Assembly: GCA_032622095.1 (NCBI GenBank)
Contig: CP136064.1
Span: 132,191,129-132,255,128 of the forward strand
Reading direction: 5' to 3'
Source of the DNA: Siphonodentalium dalli
Taxonomy: Eukaryota > Mollusca > Scaphopoda > Gadilida > Siphonodentaliidae
Length of the DNA stretch: 64,000 nt
Part shown: positions 48,122-60,005 of the stretch, piece by piece
Numbering within the stretch: position 1 is the first letter of the stretch
Layout of the letters: every line of letters starts with the position of its first letter
Translations under genes and position numbers: made by a program
Notes under the pieces: generated by a model
Database searches by the model: none
Seen by the model: the letters and a program-made list of their open reading frames with translations, nothing else
What the model was told of the DNA's origin: nothing

Positions 48122-48856
48122 AAAACATAATCGGTGACTTGAAAATTAAGTGGGCCTTTAAAGTCAATACAAAGTCACAATTGCAGTTATGTTCATCTCA
48201 TACTCGTCTATTCAGCGATATTCTGCTATAGTGGAGTCGCTTAACGAAAAATCGTTCACTTTTGGATAAAAGCATGAAACTTTCAGGGTTGGTTGGGTAT
48301 GTGGTCCTCATCAACCAGTTAGCTGGTTCCAGGTTTCTGGTGACCCCTTGACCTTAAAATTGACCTTGACATTTCGAAAATTTGAGATTTATGGGTATCT
48401 ATTTTGTATCGAATATAATGTCTATATTAAAGGATATATAGACATTGGAGATTGTCGAAGCGATACCATCGATATCCGGCTTTGTATCCACATTCAATGT
48501 GTCTATGATAATCCAAAATGGCCGCCATAATGGACACCAAAATAAAAAAAATTGACGTTTTTTCACTAATATCTTTCAAATCAGTTCCTGCTTTTTGGAA
48601 CTGTTTGAGAATTGCAACTTTATTTTGTATTGGTCATGTTAATTGAACATTGGAGCAATGAAATATTCTATTCCTATGCTCCCGGCCAACTCCGATCCCT
48701 TAAAAAATCGATTTTACAGAAAGCAGTATAAAAATTCACAAAAAATCACCATTGGGATTCTAGTCATATTTCGTCAAGAACTGTGCAATCTAAGTGACAA
48801 ATTCCATTTCTTATAAATATTCCAACTCAATTGTACCCAAATTGTCAATTTGGCAC

Positions 48857-48988
48857 AAAATGGTTGCCAAAATGGCAGCCAAAATGGCAGCCAAAATGGC
48901 AGCCAAAATGGCAGCCAAAATGGCAGCCAAAATGGCAGCCAAAATGGCAGCCAAAATGGCTGCCAAAATGACAGCCAAAATGGCAGCC
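48857..48988. repeat. 12-bp tandem repeat AAAATGGCAGCC, 11 units
   Basis: Eleven near-perfect 12-bp units in the left arm of A; the right arm has only single-copy counterparts (CATTTTTGCAGCTGCCATTT near 52364). A recent local expansion. The period keeps frames open on both strands, giving spurious Ala-Lys-Met and Cys-His-Phe-Gly repeats. Confidence 0.95.
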
Positions 48989-49088
48989 AGAATATTGAAA
49001 AAATGTAATATTGCCCCAGCGAGTCATGCAACCGCATACCAGTTATGGTTGATGAAAAATGACTATTCTCTCTTATAGATATTGAATA

Positions 49089-49868
49089 CTACCATTTCTG
49101 ATGCACCTTGGTTAATTGTCACTATTTTAAACACTGAAATTACCAGAATTATTGGATTTTTTTCTATCACAAACTTGACATCAAAATAGGCAAAAATTAA
49201 CCTTTCAGGTTAAGACAATTTTCTCAAGTAAAATGGTATCGAATGTGTTTATTGTCTTGATCTGTCTTAAATGGGTCACACTTATATGTTTTTGGATAAA
49301 ATTACTCAAGATGGTTTGCAAAATGGCAACCAAATTTGGTAAAAAAAAATTCATATATATCCTGAATATTATTCTCTGATGTTCCGAAAAGGTAGCAAAT
49401 TGTGACTCACTTTGTATTAACCATGTTACTTATGCGGCATGACAAATTAATTATAAACGATGCAGCACGGAATTTTACTACCATTTCTGATGCACCTTGG
49501 TTAATTGTCACTGTTTTAAACACTGAAATTACCAGAATTATTGGATTTTTCTATCACAAACTTGACATCAAAATAGGCAAAAATTCACCTTTCAGGCTAA
49601 GACAATTTTCTCAAGTAAAATGGCATCGAATGTGTTTATGTCTTGATCTGTCTTAAATGTGTCACACTTATATGTTTTTGGACAAAATTACTCAAGATGG
49701 TTTGCAAAATGGCAAAAAAAATTGGTAAAAAACAAATTCATATATATCCTGAATATTATTCTCTGATGTTCCGAAAAGGTAGCAAATTGTGACTCACTTT
49801 GTATTAACCATGTTACTTATGCGGCATGACAAATTAATTATAAACGATGAAGCGCGGAATTTCGCCAA
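49089..49868. repeat. 389-bp direct tandem duplication in the left arm of A
   Basis: ACCATTTCTGATGCACCTTGG starts at 49091 and 49480, and the copies stay highly similar through GATGTTCCGAAAAGGTAGC and ATGCGGCATGAC. The right arm has one counterpart, so the duplication occurred after the arms formed. Confidence 0.9.
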
Positions 49869-49969
49869 AAACTTCTTTTGAGATTCTGACCATGTTTTTT
49901 TTCAGAAATGGACAGCACTTGAAACTGAACTGAAAGGGACATTATTAAGAGGCTACGACAATAAAATTG

Positions 49970-50110
49970 TGGCTCATTGACATCGAAATGACTAATGTCA
50001 GGAAAACCGTTTCCCCCATTGTGCATATAAACCACCATCAGGATGTAGAACTCTCTGACATTACCTCTATATCGATTAACATGTCCCTTAGTTATTGTGT
50101 AAAGCGATAC
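49970..50110. other. core sequence shared by elements A and B
   Basis: The stretch with AACTCTCTGACATTACCTCT and TTAGTTATTGTGTAAAGCGATA directly precedes the satellite. An inverted, diverged copy lies in the middle of element B (56396-56500). A short frame is shared by the two copies but no function is recognised. Confidence 0.6.
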
Positions 50111-51870
50111 CCACCCAAATTTACACATGTACAACCCATCCATGACCATACACTCGCTCAATATACATAAACACCACATAAATGACCATGTAGCCACTCG
50201 TGTTTTACACACACACTTCATCCATGGCCGTACAGCCATATTTAGGTATAACCGTACACCACACACTTGACTATATAGTCACCATGCAGGTATACTTCTA
50301 CGCCTCACCAACGACCGTATAATCACTCTATATATACATCTACACCCCATTCATGATCATACAGTCACTACATGTATTCATATTCGCCTCACCATTGGCC
50401 ATACAATTACTCCATGTATATATATTGGCCACAACCATGGCCATGTAGTCACTCAAGCTATACATATACACCACACCCATAACAATAGAGTCACTCCAAG
50501 TACACATATACGCATCACCAATGGCCATACAGACGTTCTATATATACCAATACCCCACTCACACGACCATTCGTACACACAGGCTTGCATATACACCTCA
50601 CCCATGACAATTCAGCCACTCGCTGTATACTCATAACCACATTCGTGGTCATATAGTCAATCATTGTTTACCAATTCACATCACCATTGGCCATATGGTT
50701 ATTCCATATACACATATTGGCCTCACCAATGGTCATAAAGCCACTAAATATATACATATGCACCCCACCCGTGCCTATGAAGTCACTCCAGGTATACATA
50801 TACACCTCACCAGTGGCCATGCAGCTTCTAAGACATACCAATACCCAGTACATCACCTCACTATTGGACATACGGTCACTCGCTGTATACACATGACCAT
50901 ATAGCCACTCAAGATATACATATACACTCCATTCGTGACCATATAGTAACTCCAGTTGTGCGTATACACCTCACTAATTTCCATACAATCCTTCAATACA
51001 TACCCGTACCATTTACACCACCTCACCATCGGCCATATGGTATCTCCCTCATACATACCTATTTGCCACATACATGGCATATCGCCACTCAATATATACA
51101 TATACACCCCACACATGGTCATAGAATCATTCAATGTATACGTATACACCTCAGCATTACATGGATACACCAATACCACATGGTCATTTGTATACTCCCG
51201 ACTTGCATATACAAATCACGCATGACAGTTCAGCCATTCGCTGTATACTCATACATCCGAACCATGATCACACAGCGACTCCCTGTATACATATATATCC
51301 CCTAATGACAATACACCAACAACAAAGATGCACATACATACTATATACACCTAAGATCACAATTCCACTTCATATATACCAACACGCTCGCCAATGACCA
51401 TCCATCTATGCATGTATGCATATACATTTCAACAATCATGACCATACAACCGTTCCATGTACACCTATAATTATTATACCCATAAGCATACAACCACTCC
51501 TTATGTATCCATACACCCCGCCCATTTTCATACAACCAACACATGTATACATATACACCCATCCATGACAATAAAGCCACCAAATGTACACCTGTACATT
51601 CCACACATGATCATATATACATAAACAACACACGGATGGAATGTAGCTACTCTTGTTATACCATACACCACTTCAGTGACTATACAGCCACTCCACGTAT
51701 ACCTATTCACCTAATGCATTAGCACTCCATGTTTACCTGCATCTCACCATAAACACCACACACATGACCATATAGACACTCCTTGTATAACTAGTCACAC
51801 AATTCGTGATTATATTTCATGTATACCTATTCACACCATATGTGACCACAAAGTTACTCCCTGACTACCA
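50111..51870. repeat. 42-bp minisatellite array of element A (about 40 units)
   Basis: Degenerate 41-43-bp units with the pattern CCATATAGTCACTCCATGTA then TACATATACACCTCACCAATGG. Units diverge strongly. All units I read run in one orientation. Frames here are open only because of the composition. Confidence 0.88.
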
Positions 51871-53357
51871 TTTTTACAAACATCATGTATTAAGTTGATC
51901 AATGTTGATAAATTTTGACGCTGATTTGTGAGAGTATCAACATCAATTGGTCCCGCTCAGCTCAGTTTCGAAGTTCTGCATGCCCATTTCCCTTCAGAAA
52001 CATGGCCAGAATATCAAAAAATGTTTTTTAGGCAAAATTCCATACTACATCCTTTAAAATGAATTTGTCATGCCTCATAAGGTACTGGGACAACCATAAT
52101 AGAACCTATAGTTTTCACTTCATTAATTAACATGTTTAATAACCCAGTAGGTCACAATTTGCTACCTTTTCGGAACAGCATCTTCTGAAGAATAATGTTT
52201 GGGATATATTTGAAAAATTCATTTGTTTGGTGCATAAGAAATGTTAGTATTCAATCTATATGACACATAATAGTCAAATTTTGTCATCAACCACAACGTG
52301 TATGTGGTTGCATGGCACGCAGCATGGGGCAATATTTACCATTTTTTCACATTTTGGCCGCCATTTTTGCAGCTGCCATTTTGAGCCAAAGTAACAATTT
52401 TTAAACCAATGAGTTGGAATATGCATAATAAATGGAATGTTTCACTAAAATTGCACAGTTCTGCCCATTTCTTGATGAAATATGACTAGAAATCACAATG
52501 GTGATTTTGGGAAAATGTTATACTGTAAAATCGAATTTTTGAGGGATCAGAAGGGTTTCTGACTTCATGAATGGCATATTTCATTGCTCCAATGGTCATT
52601 TAACATGAAAAATACAACATAAAGTCACAATTCTCAACCAGTACCAAACAGCATAAACTGATCTTAAAGATATTAGAGAAAAAAAATCAAATTTTCCACT
52701 TCCAGCTGCCATTTTGAGCCAAAGTGACAATTTTGCTACTAATGAGTTGGAATATGCATACAAAAATGGAATGCTTCACTAAAATTGCACCGTTCTGCCC
52801 ATTTCTTGTTGAAATATGACTAGAAATCCCAATGGTAATTTTTGGTAAAATTTTATACCGCTTTCTGTAGAATCTAATTTTTGAGGGATCAGAAGGGTTT
52901 ATGATCCCATGAATGCATAATTATTTCATTGCTCCAATGGTCTGTTAACATGAAAAATACAACATAAAGTTACAATTCTCAACCAGTACCAAACAGCATA
53001 AACTGATCCTAAAGATATTAGAGAAAAAAAATCAAATTTTCCACTTCCAGCTGCTATTTTGACGGCCATAATACTATATAATGGTGGCATTTTATCTTAT
53101 CTTCAAAAAAAATGTATACATTTGTATACATATGACAAGACTGTCTCACTATAATTTGCATCAAATTGACTTAGTGACCCGTCTGAAAAACGGCGGCCAT
53201 GTTGGGCGCCATCTTGAATTTAACGGGTTCCACTTAAGCCAAAGCTGGAACCAGCTGGATTATGATCAGGGATATAGTGGACAATATATGTGCGAAGTTT
53301 GGTGCTTTTATCCGGAAGTGAACGATTCTTCCGTTATGGTGGGTTAAGCGACTCCAC
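51871..53357. repeat. right arm of element A
   Basis: An inverted counterpart of 48231-49970. It contains its own 335-bp tandem duplication (CTGCCATTTTGAGCCAAAGT at about 52374 and 52709) absent from the left arm. Confidence 0.8.
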
Positions 53358-53359
53358 TA

Positions 53360-53505
53360 CTACGCAGTATGTTCTAGCCTCCAGTATTCATTAAGCGTTA
53401 TAGCTCCACTGTTATAATCCGCCTCCAGCTGACGTATTCTTGCCTCTAAGATTATTGAGATATTACGTCAGAAGTAATGACATTAAATCGTATGGAAACA
53501 TATAT
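53360..53505. other. 148-bp spacer between elements A and B
   Basis: The block ACGTCAGAAGTAATGACATT at about 53465 has a close copy (ACGTCATAAGTAATGACATT) at about 59841, beyond element B, next to another hairpin. Confidence 0.5.
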
Positions 53506-53536
53506 TAGTCGGGGGAGCCAATAAGGTCCACCTGCA

Positions 53537-53559
53537 CCCCCCCCCCCCCCCCCCCCCCC
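53537..53559. repeat. 23-C homopolymer run
   Basis: At the matching place in the right arm (58765-58770) there are only six G, so the left-arm run was expanded by slippage or is affected by sequencing error. Confidence 0.9.
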
Positions 53560-53704
53560 GATGATTACAAATAACCTTATTTTTATTGTTCCCTATGGTA
53601 TCCAGATAAAGAATCCGGATTTCACCGAAAAATAAAGGTGGCCCTACTTGGTGCTAGAGCCATTTGAATCCAAGATGGCCGCCATTTCCTCTAATTCCGA
53701 CCAG

Positions 53705-54436
53705 CTGTATTTAATCGTTGTAATAGATCGGTTGTTAGCAAAAGACACAGACAAAATGTATGCCATTTTGTTGGTATGATGTCCTTCTTCAAAATGACGG
53801 CAAATAATTTCGAAACTAATTCAAAATGGCCGCCGAAAAATTACGTCATATGCACGAAAATAGGAAATTTAATTAATATTTCACCATATCTTCCATTTTT
53901 CTTCACATTAATCATTAGTAAATGGCAATGTTTTTGAGACAGTCATCAAGCGTGATATTATAGCGTCATTTTAAGACATATGCCATTGACGAGGGTTCAG
54001 TAATAGATACAGAAAAGAGGATTTGAAAAATAGGGGTGAAATTATCGATTTTTTTTGCAAGACGATTTTGCTGTATTTAATCGTTGTAATAGATCGGTTG
54101 TTAGCAAAAGACACAGACAGATGTATGCCATTTTGTTGGTATGATGTCCTTCTTCAAAACGACGGCAAATAATTTCGAAACTAATTCAAAATGGCCGCCG
54201 AAAAATGACGTCATATGCACGAAAATAGGAAATTTAATTAATATCTCACCATATCTTCCATTTTTCTTCACATTAATCATTAGTAAATGGCAATGTTTTT
54301 GAGACAGGCATGAAGCGTGATATTATAGCGTCATTTTAAGACATTTGCCATTGACGATGGTTCAGTAATAGATACAGAAAGAGGATTTGAAAAAGACGGG
54401 TGAAATTTACACTTTTTTTTGCAAGACGGTCTTGAT
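53705..54436. repeat. 366-bp direct tandem duplication in the left arm of B
   Basis: CTGTATTTAATCGTTGTAAT begins at 53705 and 54071, with near-identical sequence through TTCAAAATGGCCGCCGAAAAA and GAGACAG. The right arm has a single copy, so this is a late event. Confidence 0.92.
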
Positions 54437-55261
54437 AGTCATTTTATCGACAAACCACACAGGCTGTTAATAGAATGTCAACAACTACGTGCTTTATTTT
54501 ATTGGACGGATGTTTTACTTCAATGGGAATGAAATTGGTGTAGAACATTTCCAAAATGGCCGCCGAAAATATGAAAAAATGGTAAATATTGCCCCAGGGT
54601 GTCCTGCAATGGCTTACAAGTTGTGGTTGATATATAAAATTGGCTAATCTGTATTATATACATTGAATACTAACATGTCTGATGCACCATGGATCATTGT
54701 TTCTATTGTCACCACTGACATCACCAGAAATATTGGATTTTTCTCTCACAAACTTGACATAAATATCGGCAAAAATTAACTTTTCAGGGTTTGACAATTT
54801 TTTTAAGTAAAATGCAACTATCATTGGTATCGAAAGTATTTATCTTAAATGTGTCACACTACGGTGTTTATAGACCAAATTGCTCAAGATGGCTTCCAAA
54901 ATGGCAACCAAATTTGTAAAAAGTAATTTTTTTACATATATCCCGAACATTATTATCTGCGTTATTCGACAAGGTAGCAAACTGTGACTCACTTGGTTAT
55001 TATACGTGTTAGTTAATTAACCGACAACTACGTTCTATTCTGTTTGTCCCAGTTCCGTATGGGGCATGACAAATTCATTTTAAAGTTGCAGTATGGAATT
55101 TTGCGGAGAACCTCTTTTGTGATTCTGGCCATATTATTGAAAGGAAATGATGGGCAAAACTTTGAGACGGAACTGAGATGAACCATAATATGTGGCTATT
55201 CTGGCCCATTATGATAAAAAGTTATCAACTGGATAAAAGATGGATGCCAATATGGCAGCCA

Positions 55262-56395
55262 GGGAGTTACTGTATGATCATAGGTGATGTGAATAGGTAT
55301 ACAGGGAGTTACTGTATGGTCATGAATGATGTGAATAGGTATACAATGCGTGACTATATGGTTATGAGTAGGTATACAATGAGTGACTATATGGTTATGA
55401 GTGGGGTGTCCATGGTGAGATGCATAGGAATATAAGGAGTGGCTGTATGGGCATGTGTGAGGTGAATCGGTATACATGTAGTGACTGTACGGTATATTGT
55501 GTGTGGCCGATGTGATCGTATGGGCATTGATGTGGTGTATAGATATAACGAGAGTAGCTACATGGTCATCCGTGTGTTGTTTATGTATATATGGAGTGAC
55601 TGTAAGGTCGTGGTGGTCGTGATGTATATGTGTACCGTGTGTGGCTGTATTGTGACATGTGGTGTATATGTATATTTGTGCTGTCTGTATGATCATGGAT
55701 TGAGTGCGTAGATAAATAGGGAGTGATTTTATGGTAATGGGTAATGTGTATAGGTGCACATGGTATGCCTGTAGTCAAGATTGAAGTTATATGCATACCT
55801 GGAATAAGCTGTATGGTCATTGACGAGCGTGTGGCTATATAGGGAGTGCCCTTTTGGTAACGGGTGGGTCGTATATTTATATATGTTGTGGATGTATTAT
55901 CATCGATGGTGTATATGGTGTAGATGAATGATCATGGATGGCGTGTATGAGTATACAGTGAGTTGATGAATTGTCATGTGTGAGGTGGATATGCAAGTAT
56001 GAGACATATGAGTGGTCGTGTGTATATTGGTATATTTGGAAGGGCTCACCATTGGTGGGTGAGGTGTATATGTATATCTGGTCATGGGTATGGCGAATAG
56101 ATATACATGTAGTGGCTGTATGGTCCATGGTGAGGTGAATAGGTATACAATGAGTGAATGTATGACCATGAATGTGGTGAATATGTATACATAGAGTGAC
56201 TATATGGTCAGGTGTAGGAGTATACCTGGTGTTCATGCATGGTGATTCGTGGCTGTATCGTCATTTGTGGCATGTACCGGTATAGCCAAATAAGGCTGTA
56301 TGGTCAGGTGTACGTGTATAGAGTGGGTGACTATATTGTCATTTGTGTGGTGTTTATGTACATATGAGGTCATGGGATGCGTTGTACATGTGTAA
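55262..56395. repeat. 42-bp minisatellite, reverse orientation (B, left half)
   Basis: About 27 degenerate units, such as GGTATACAATGAGTGACTAT, complementary in sense to the array at 56530-57440. Confidence 0.88.
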
Positions 56396-56530
56396 TTTGG
56401 GTGGCTATCGCTTTCCACAATAACTCAAGGATATGTTAATCAATAGAGAGGTCGTGTCAAAGAGTTCTCCACCTTGATAGTGTTTGTGTACATGGGGGGA
56501 CTTTAAACGTGAAAAGCGATAGCCACCCAT
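56396..56530. other. central core of element B
   Basis: GGGTGGCTATCGCTTT at 56399 and AAAGCGATAGCCACCC near 56512 form an inverted pair. The piece between is the inverted homologue of the core in A (49970-50110). Confidence 0.7.
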
Positions 56531-57440
56531 TACCACACAGTCATTCCATATATGCATAAACACCACAGACATAACACTATAGTGACCAACTGTATAAACG
56601 TACACCTGACACATGACCATGGATGACCATACAGCCATGCGTCACAATGCAAGCACACCGGGTATAATCCAAAACATGACCCATAACCATAGAGTCACTC
56701 CTTGTATACCCATTCACCTCACCATTGGCCATACGGTCATCCCATGTATACCTATTCTCCACACACACATGGTCAAATAGACATTCAATATATACATCAG
56801 CACCACAACAATGACCATAGAGTCACCCCGGGTATATATATCCACCTTACCAATGGTCATATAGCCACTCGCTTCATACATATACCCTCATCCATGGCAC
56901 CTGGTTTACTCCTTCATCTGACCTATGGCCATATAGTCACCCCGTGTGTACCTATTCATAACATTCATACATGATCATGGTCAATCATTGTATATATATT
57001 CACCTCACCCTTGGCCATGTCACTCCCTGTATCCCTATTTGTCACACCATAGCAGAATAGCCACTCAAGATATACTAATACTCCCCAGCCATGTCAGTAT
57101 ATTCAATCCATGTATGCATATGCACATCATCCATGGCCATATAGCCGCTCGCTATATACACATACCCCTCGCCCATGACCATATAGCAACACATGTGTAT
57201 GCCCGTATAACCTACACATGACCATACCGCAACGAGTCACCAAGCAGGAACACCGGGTATACTCATACACCTGACACATGGCAATTTAGTCACTCCCTGC
57301 ATAGCTATTCATTACATTTATGATCATACAGTCACTCATTGTATACATACATGTACTCGTCTCACCATTGACCATACAATAACTCCCTGTATACCTATTC
57401 ACCTTAACTATGATCATATAGTAACTCCCTGGCATTCACC
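56531..57440. repeat. 42-bp minisatellite, forward orientation (B, right half)
   Basis: About 21 units of the TATAGTCACTCC...TATACCTATTCACCTCACC type, in the same orientation as the array in element A. Confidence 0.88.
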
Positions 57441-58798
57441 CTATATCCAGTTGATATGTTTTATCATAATGGACCAGAATAGCCACATAGTATGGTTCGT
57501 CTCAGTTCCGTTTCAAAGTTCTGCCCATTTCCTTTCAATAATATGGCAAGAATCACAAAAGAAGTTCTCCGCCAAATTTCATACTGCAACTTTAAAATGA
57601 ATTTGTCATGCCCCATACGGAACTGGGACAAACATAATAGAACGAGGTTGTCAGCTAATTAACTAACACGTATAATAACCAAGTGACTCACAATTTAATA
57701 CCTTGTCGGATAACGCAGAGAATACTGTACGGGATATATGTAAAAAATTATCTTTTTACAAATTTGGTTGCCATTTTGGAAGCCATCTTGAGCAATTTGG
57801 TCTATAAACACCGTAGTGTGACACATTTAAGATAGACCAAAACAATAAATACCTTTGATACCAATTATAGTTGCATTTTACTTAAAACAATTGTCCAACC
57901 ATGAAAAGTTAATTTTTGCCAATATTTATGTCAAGTTTGTGAGAGAAATATCCAATATTTCTGGTGATGTCAGTGATGACAATAGAAACAATGATCCATG
58001 GTGCATCAGACATCTTAGTATTCAATGTATGTAATACAGATTAGCCAATGTTATATATCAACCACAACTTGTAAGCCATTGCAGGACACCCTGGGGCAAT
58101 ATTTACCATTTTTTCATATTTTCGGCGGCCATTTTGGAAATTTTCTACACCAATTTCATTCCCATTGAAGTAAAACATCCGTCCAATAAAATAAAGCACA
58201 TAGTTGTTGACATTCTATTAACATCCTGGGTGGTTTGTCGTTAAAATGACTATCAAAATCGTCTTTGCAAAAAAAATCGAAAATTTCACCCCTCTTTTTA
58301 CAATCCTCTTTCTGTATCTATTACTGAACCATTGTCAATGGCAAATGTCTTCAAATGACGCTATAATATCACGCTTGATGACTGTCTCAAAAACATTGCC
58401 ATTTACTAATGATTAATGTGAAGAAAAATGGAAGATATGGTGAAATATTAATTAAATTTCCTATTTTCGTGCATATGACGTCATTTTTCGGCGGCCATTT
58501 TGAATTATTTTCGAAATTATTTGCCGTCATTTTGAAGAAGGACATCATACCAACAAAATGGCATACATTTTGTCTGTGTCTTTTGCTAACAACCGATCTA
58601 TTAGAACGATTAAATACAGCTGGTCGGAATTAGAGGAAATGGCGGCCATCTTGGATTCAAATGGCTCTAGCACCAAGTAGGGCCACCTTTATTTTTCGGT
58701 GAAATCCGGATTCTTTATCTGGATACCATAGGGAACAATAAAAATAAGGTTATTTGTAATCATCGGGGGGTGCAGGTGGACCTTATTGGCTCCCCGAC
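57441..58798. repeat. right arm of element B
   Basis: The inverted counterpart of the left arm, with a single copy of the segment that is duplicated on the left. It includes the GATGCACCATGG-type inner module also found in element A. Confidence 0.85.
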
Positions 58799-58800
58799 TA

Positions 58801-59688
58801 TATAGCAATTGTGTAGGCTGTGTGACGTGAATATGTAATGAGAATTGTAATACGACCCTGCCTAACTATGCTTAAAAGCCATGTCCTGATTGGCCAGTGG
58901 TCAGAGTTACCATGGCTATCTCGTTCCAGTTTTGTGGTACAATTCTACTTTTTCCAATTGTACCACGAAAAAAATCGGTTTATTCAGATCGCCGCACGCG
59001 ACTTTTCCCGTCTTTTCTAACTCCGCGCAAACGGGGCATCAACGGAGTACACCCGCACCCGTAACCCTTTGAATTTTGCTACATCTTGACAATCTTGCGA
59101 ATTTTCTAGCGATTTGTCGCTTGAAACCAGTTTGGTTGCCAATGAATATGGTCCAAATGATGTTGTGGTATATTGATATATGTTACGACCAAAGAAAGTT
59201 ACTTAATAAGTATATTAAATGACAAAATAAATCCATGGGGCCGGGCTGTGCATTCGTCGATTCGAATCTCGATCATATTCGATATTTCGGAATCAAGTTG
59301 AAAATGAAAGCGTTTGTTCACCGGTACAGAAGGGGAATAAGATTAGTTTAGTAAACTAGATCATTTAGATCGCTTTGTGTAAGGAAATTGGTCCATAGTC
59401 GATGATCATATTCATGTTGTCCCAACAACGTTCAAAACAGAAATGACCGCTGAAAACACATCGTTTTTAGCCAATCACAACGATTATTTCTAGAAGAGGT
59501 GCCTCGAAAAGTCAACGGGGGAATTTCATAACAAGATAAGACATTACGAGAGTACTCCATGCAAAGAAATCGAGCACGCCCAATACGAATTACACCACGA
59601 AATGTTTTCTCACCTGAGACCGAAAAAGCGCATTATTTCGTTGACTATTCAGTCGAATTGTGACCATAAACTTTCAGTCGTATTACAA
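58801..59688. other. no recognised gene; small GTGGTACAATT inverted repeat
   Basis: GTGGTACAATT at about 58935 and AATTGTACCAC at about 58960 form a small hairpin related to the one at 59.7 kb. Otherwise unrecognised. Confidence 0.45.
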
Positions 59689-59835
59689 AAGAAATAAATA
59701 CACGGTGTATCGGTGTGTATGGTAAAGTTGTACCACAAAAAACTGATTGTAGGACGACGCGTAGCGTCGTCCTACAATAATTTTTTTGTGGTACAACTTG
59801 ACCATACACACCTCTACACCGTGTATTTATTTCTT
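59689..59835. repeat. near-perfect 147-bp hairpin, tip GACGCGTAGCGTC
   Basis: AAGAAATAAATACACGGTGT at the left pairs with ACACCGTGTATTTATTTCTT at the right; inner arms carry GTTGTACCACAAAAAA and GTAGGACGACGC. Centre near 59762. A probable hairpin MITE. Confidence 0.85.
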
Positions 59836-60005
59836 AAATAACGTCATAAGTAATGACATTAAATCTCAAGAAAACCCGCGAAAACAAAACAATATCACAT
59901 TTATTGTTTTAATGTTTTAAGTTATTTTCTTCATAAAAAGAGTCTTCATGATAATGAACCATCTCAATACTTTAGAAAATAGAATTAACCTTAAAATAAC
60001 AAACA

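Larger units (their letters stand above)
48231..53357. mobile_element. giant foldback element A (5.1 kb) with satellite core
   Basis: The left end GTGGAGTCGCTTAAC is complemented at the right end (53343-53357), with TA outside both (48229-48230, 53358-53359). Inverted arms extend about 1.7 kb (left) and 1.45 kb (right). Paired blocks include TAGTCATATTTCGTCAAGAA / its complement, and CCGAAAAGGTAGCAAATTGTGA / its complement. Between the arms lies the 42-bp minisatellite array. No frame resembles a transposase. Inferred to be non-autonomous. Confidence 0.82.
53508..58798. mobile_element. giant foldback element B (5.3 kb) with inverted satellites
   Basis: Both ends read GTCGGGG(G)AGCCAATAAGG inward and are flanked by TA (53506-53507, 58799-58800). 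Inverted arms of about 1.4-1.7 kb are collinear (for example GGCCCTACTTGGTGCTAGAG near the left end and its complement near 58660). Inside are a minisatellite in reverse orientation, a core, and the same minisatellite in forward orientation. No transposase is recognised. It is a sibling of A in its inner parts only. Confidence 0.85.

Noticed and set aside
48774..49078. Open frames on both strands with Ala-Lys-Met or Trp-Leu-Pro-Phe repeats
   Set aside because: They are produced by the 12-bp tandem array and have no start context or non-repeat domain.
49838..57221. Many 60-190-codon frames with Tyr-Thr-His or Met-Tyr-Thr-Trp repeats
   Set aside because: All lie in the 42-bp satellite arrays. 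A period divisible by three with few stops keeps frames open on both strands.
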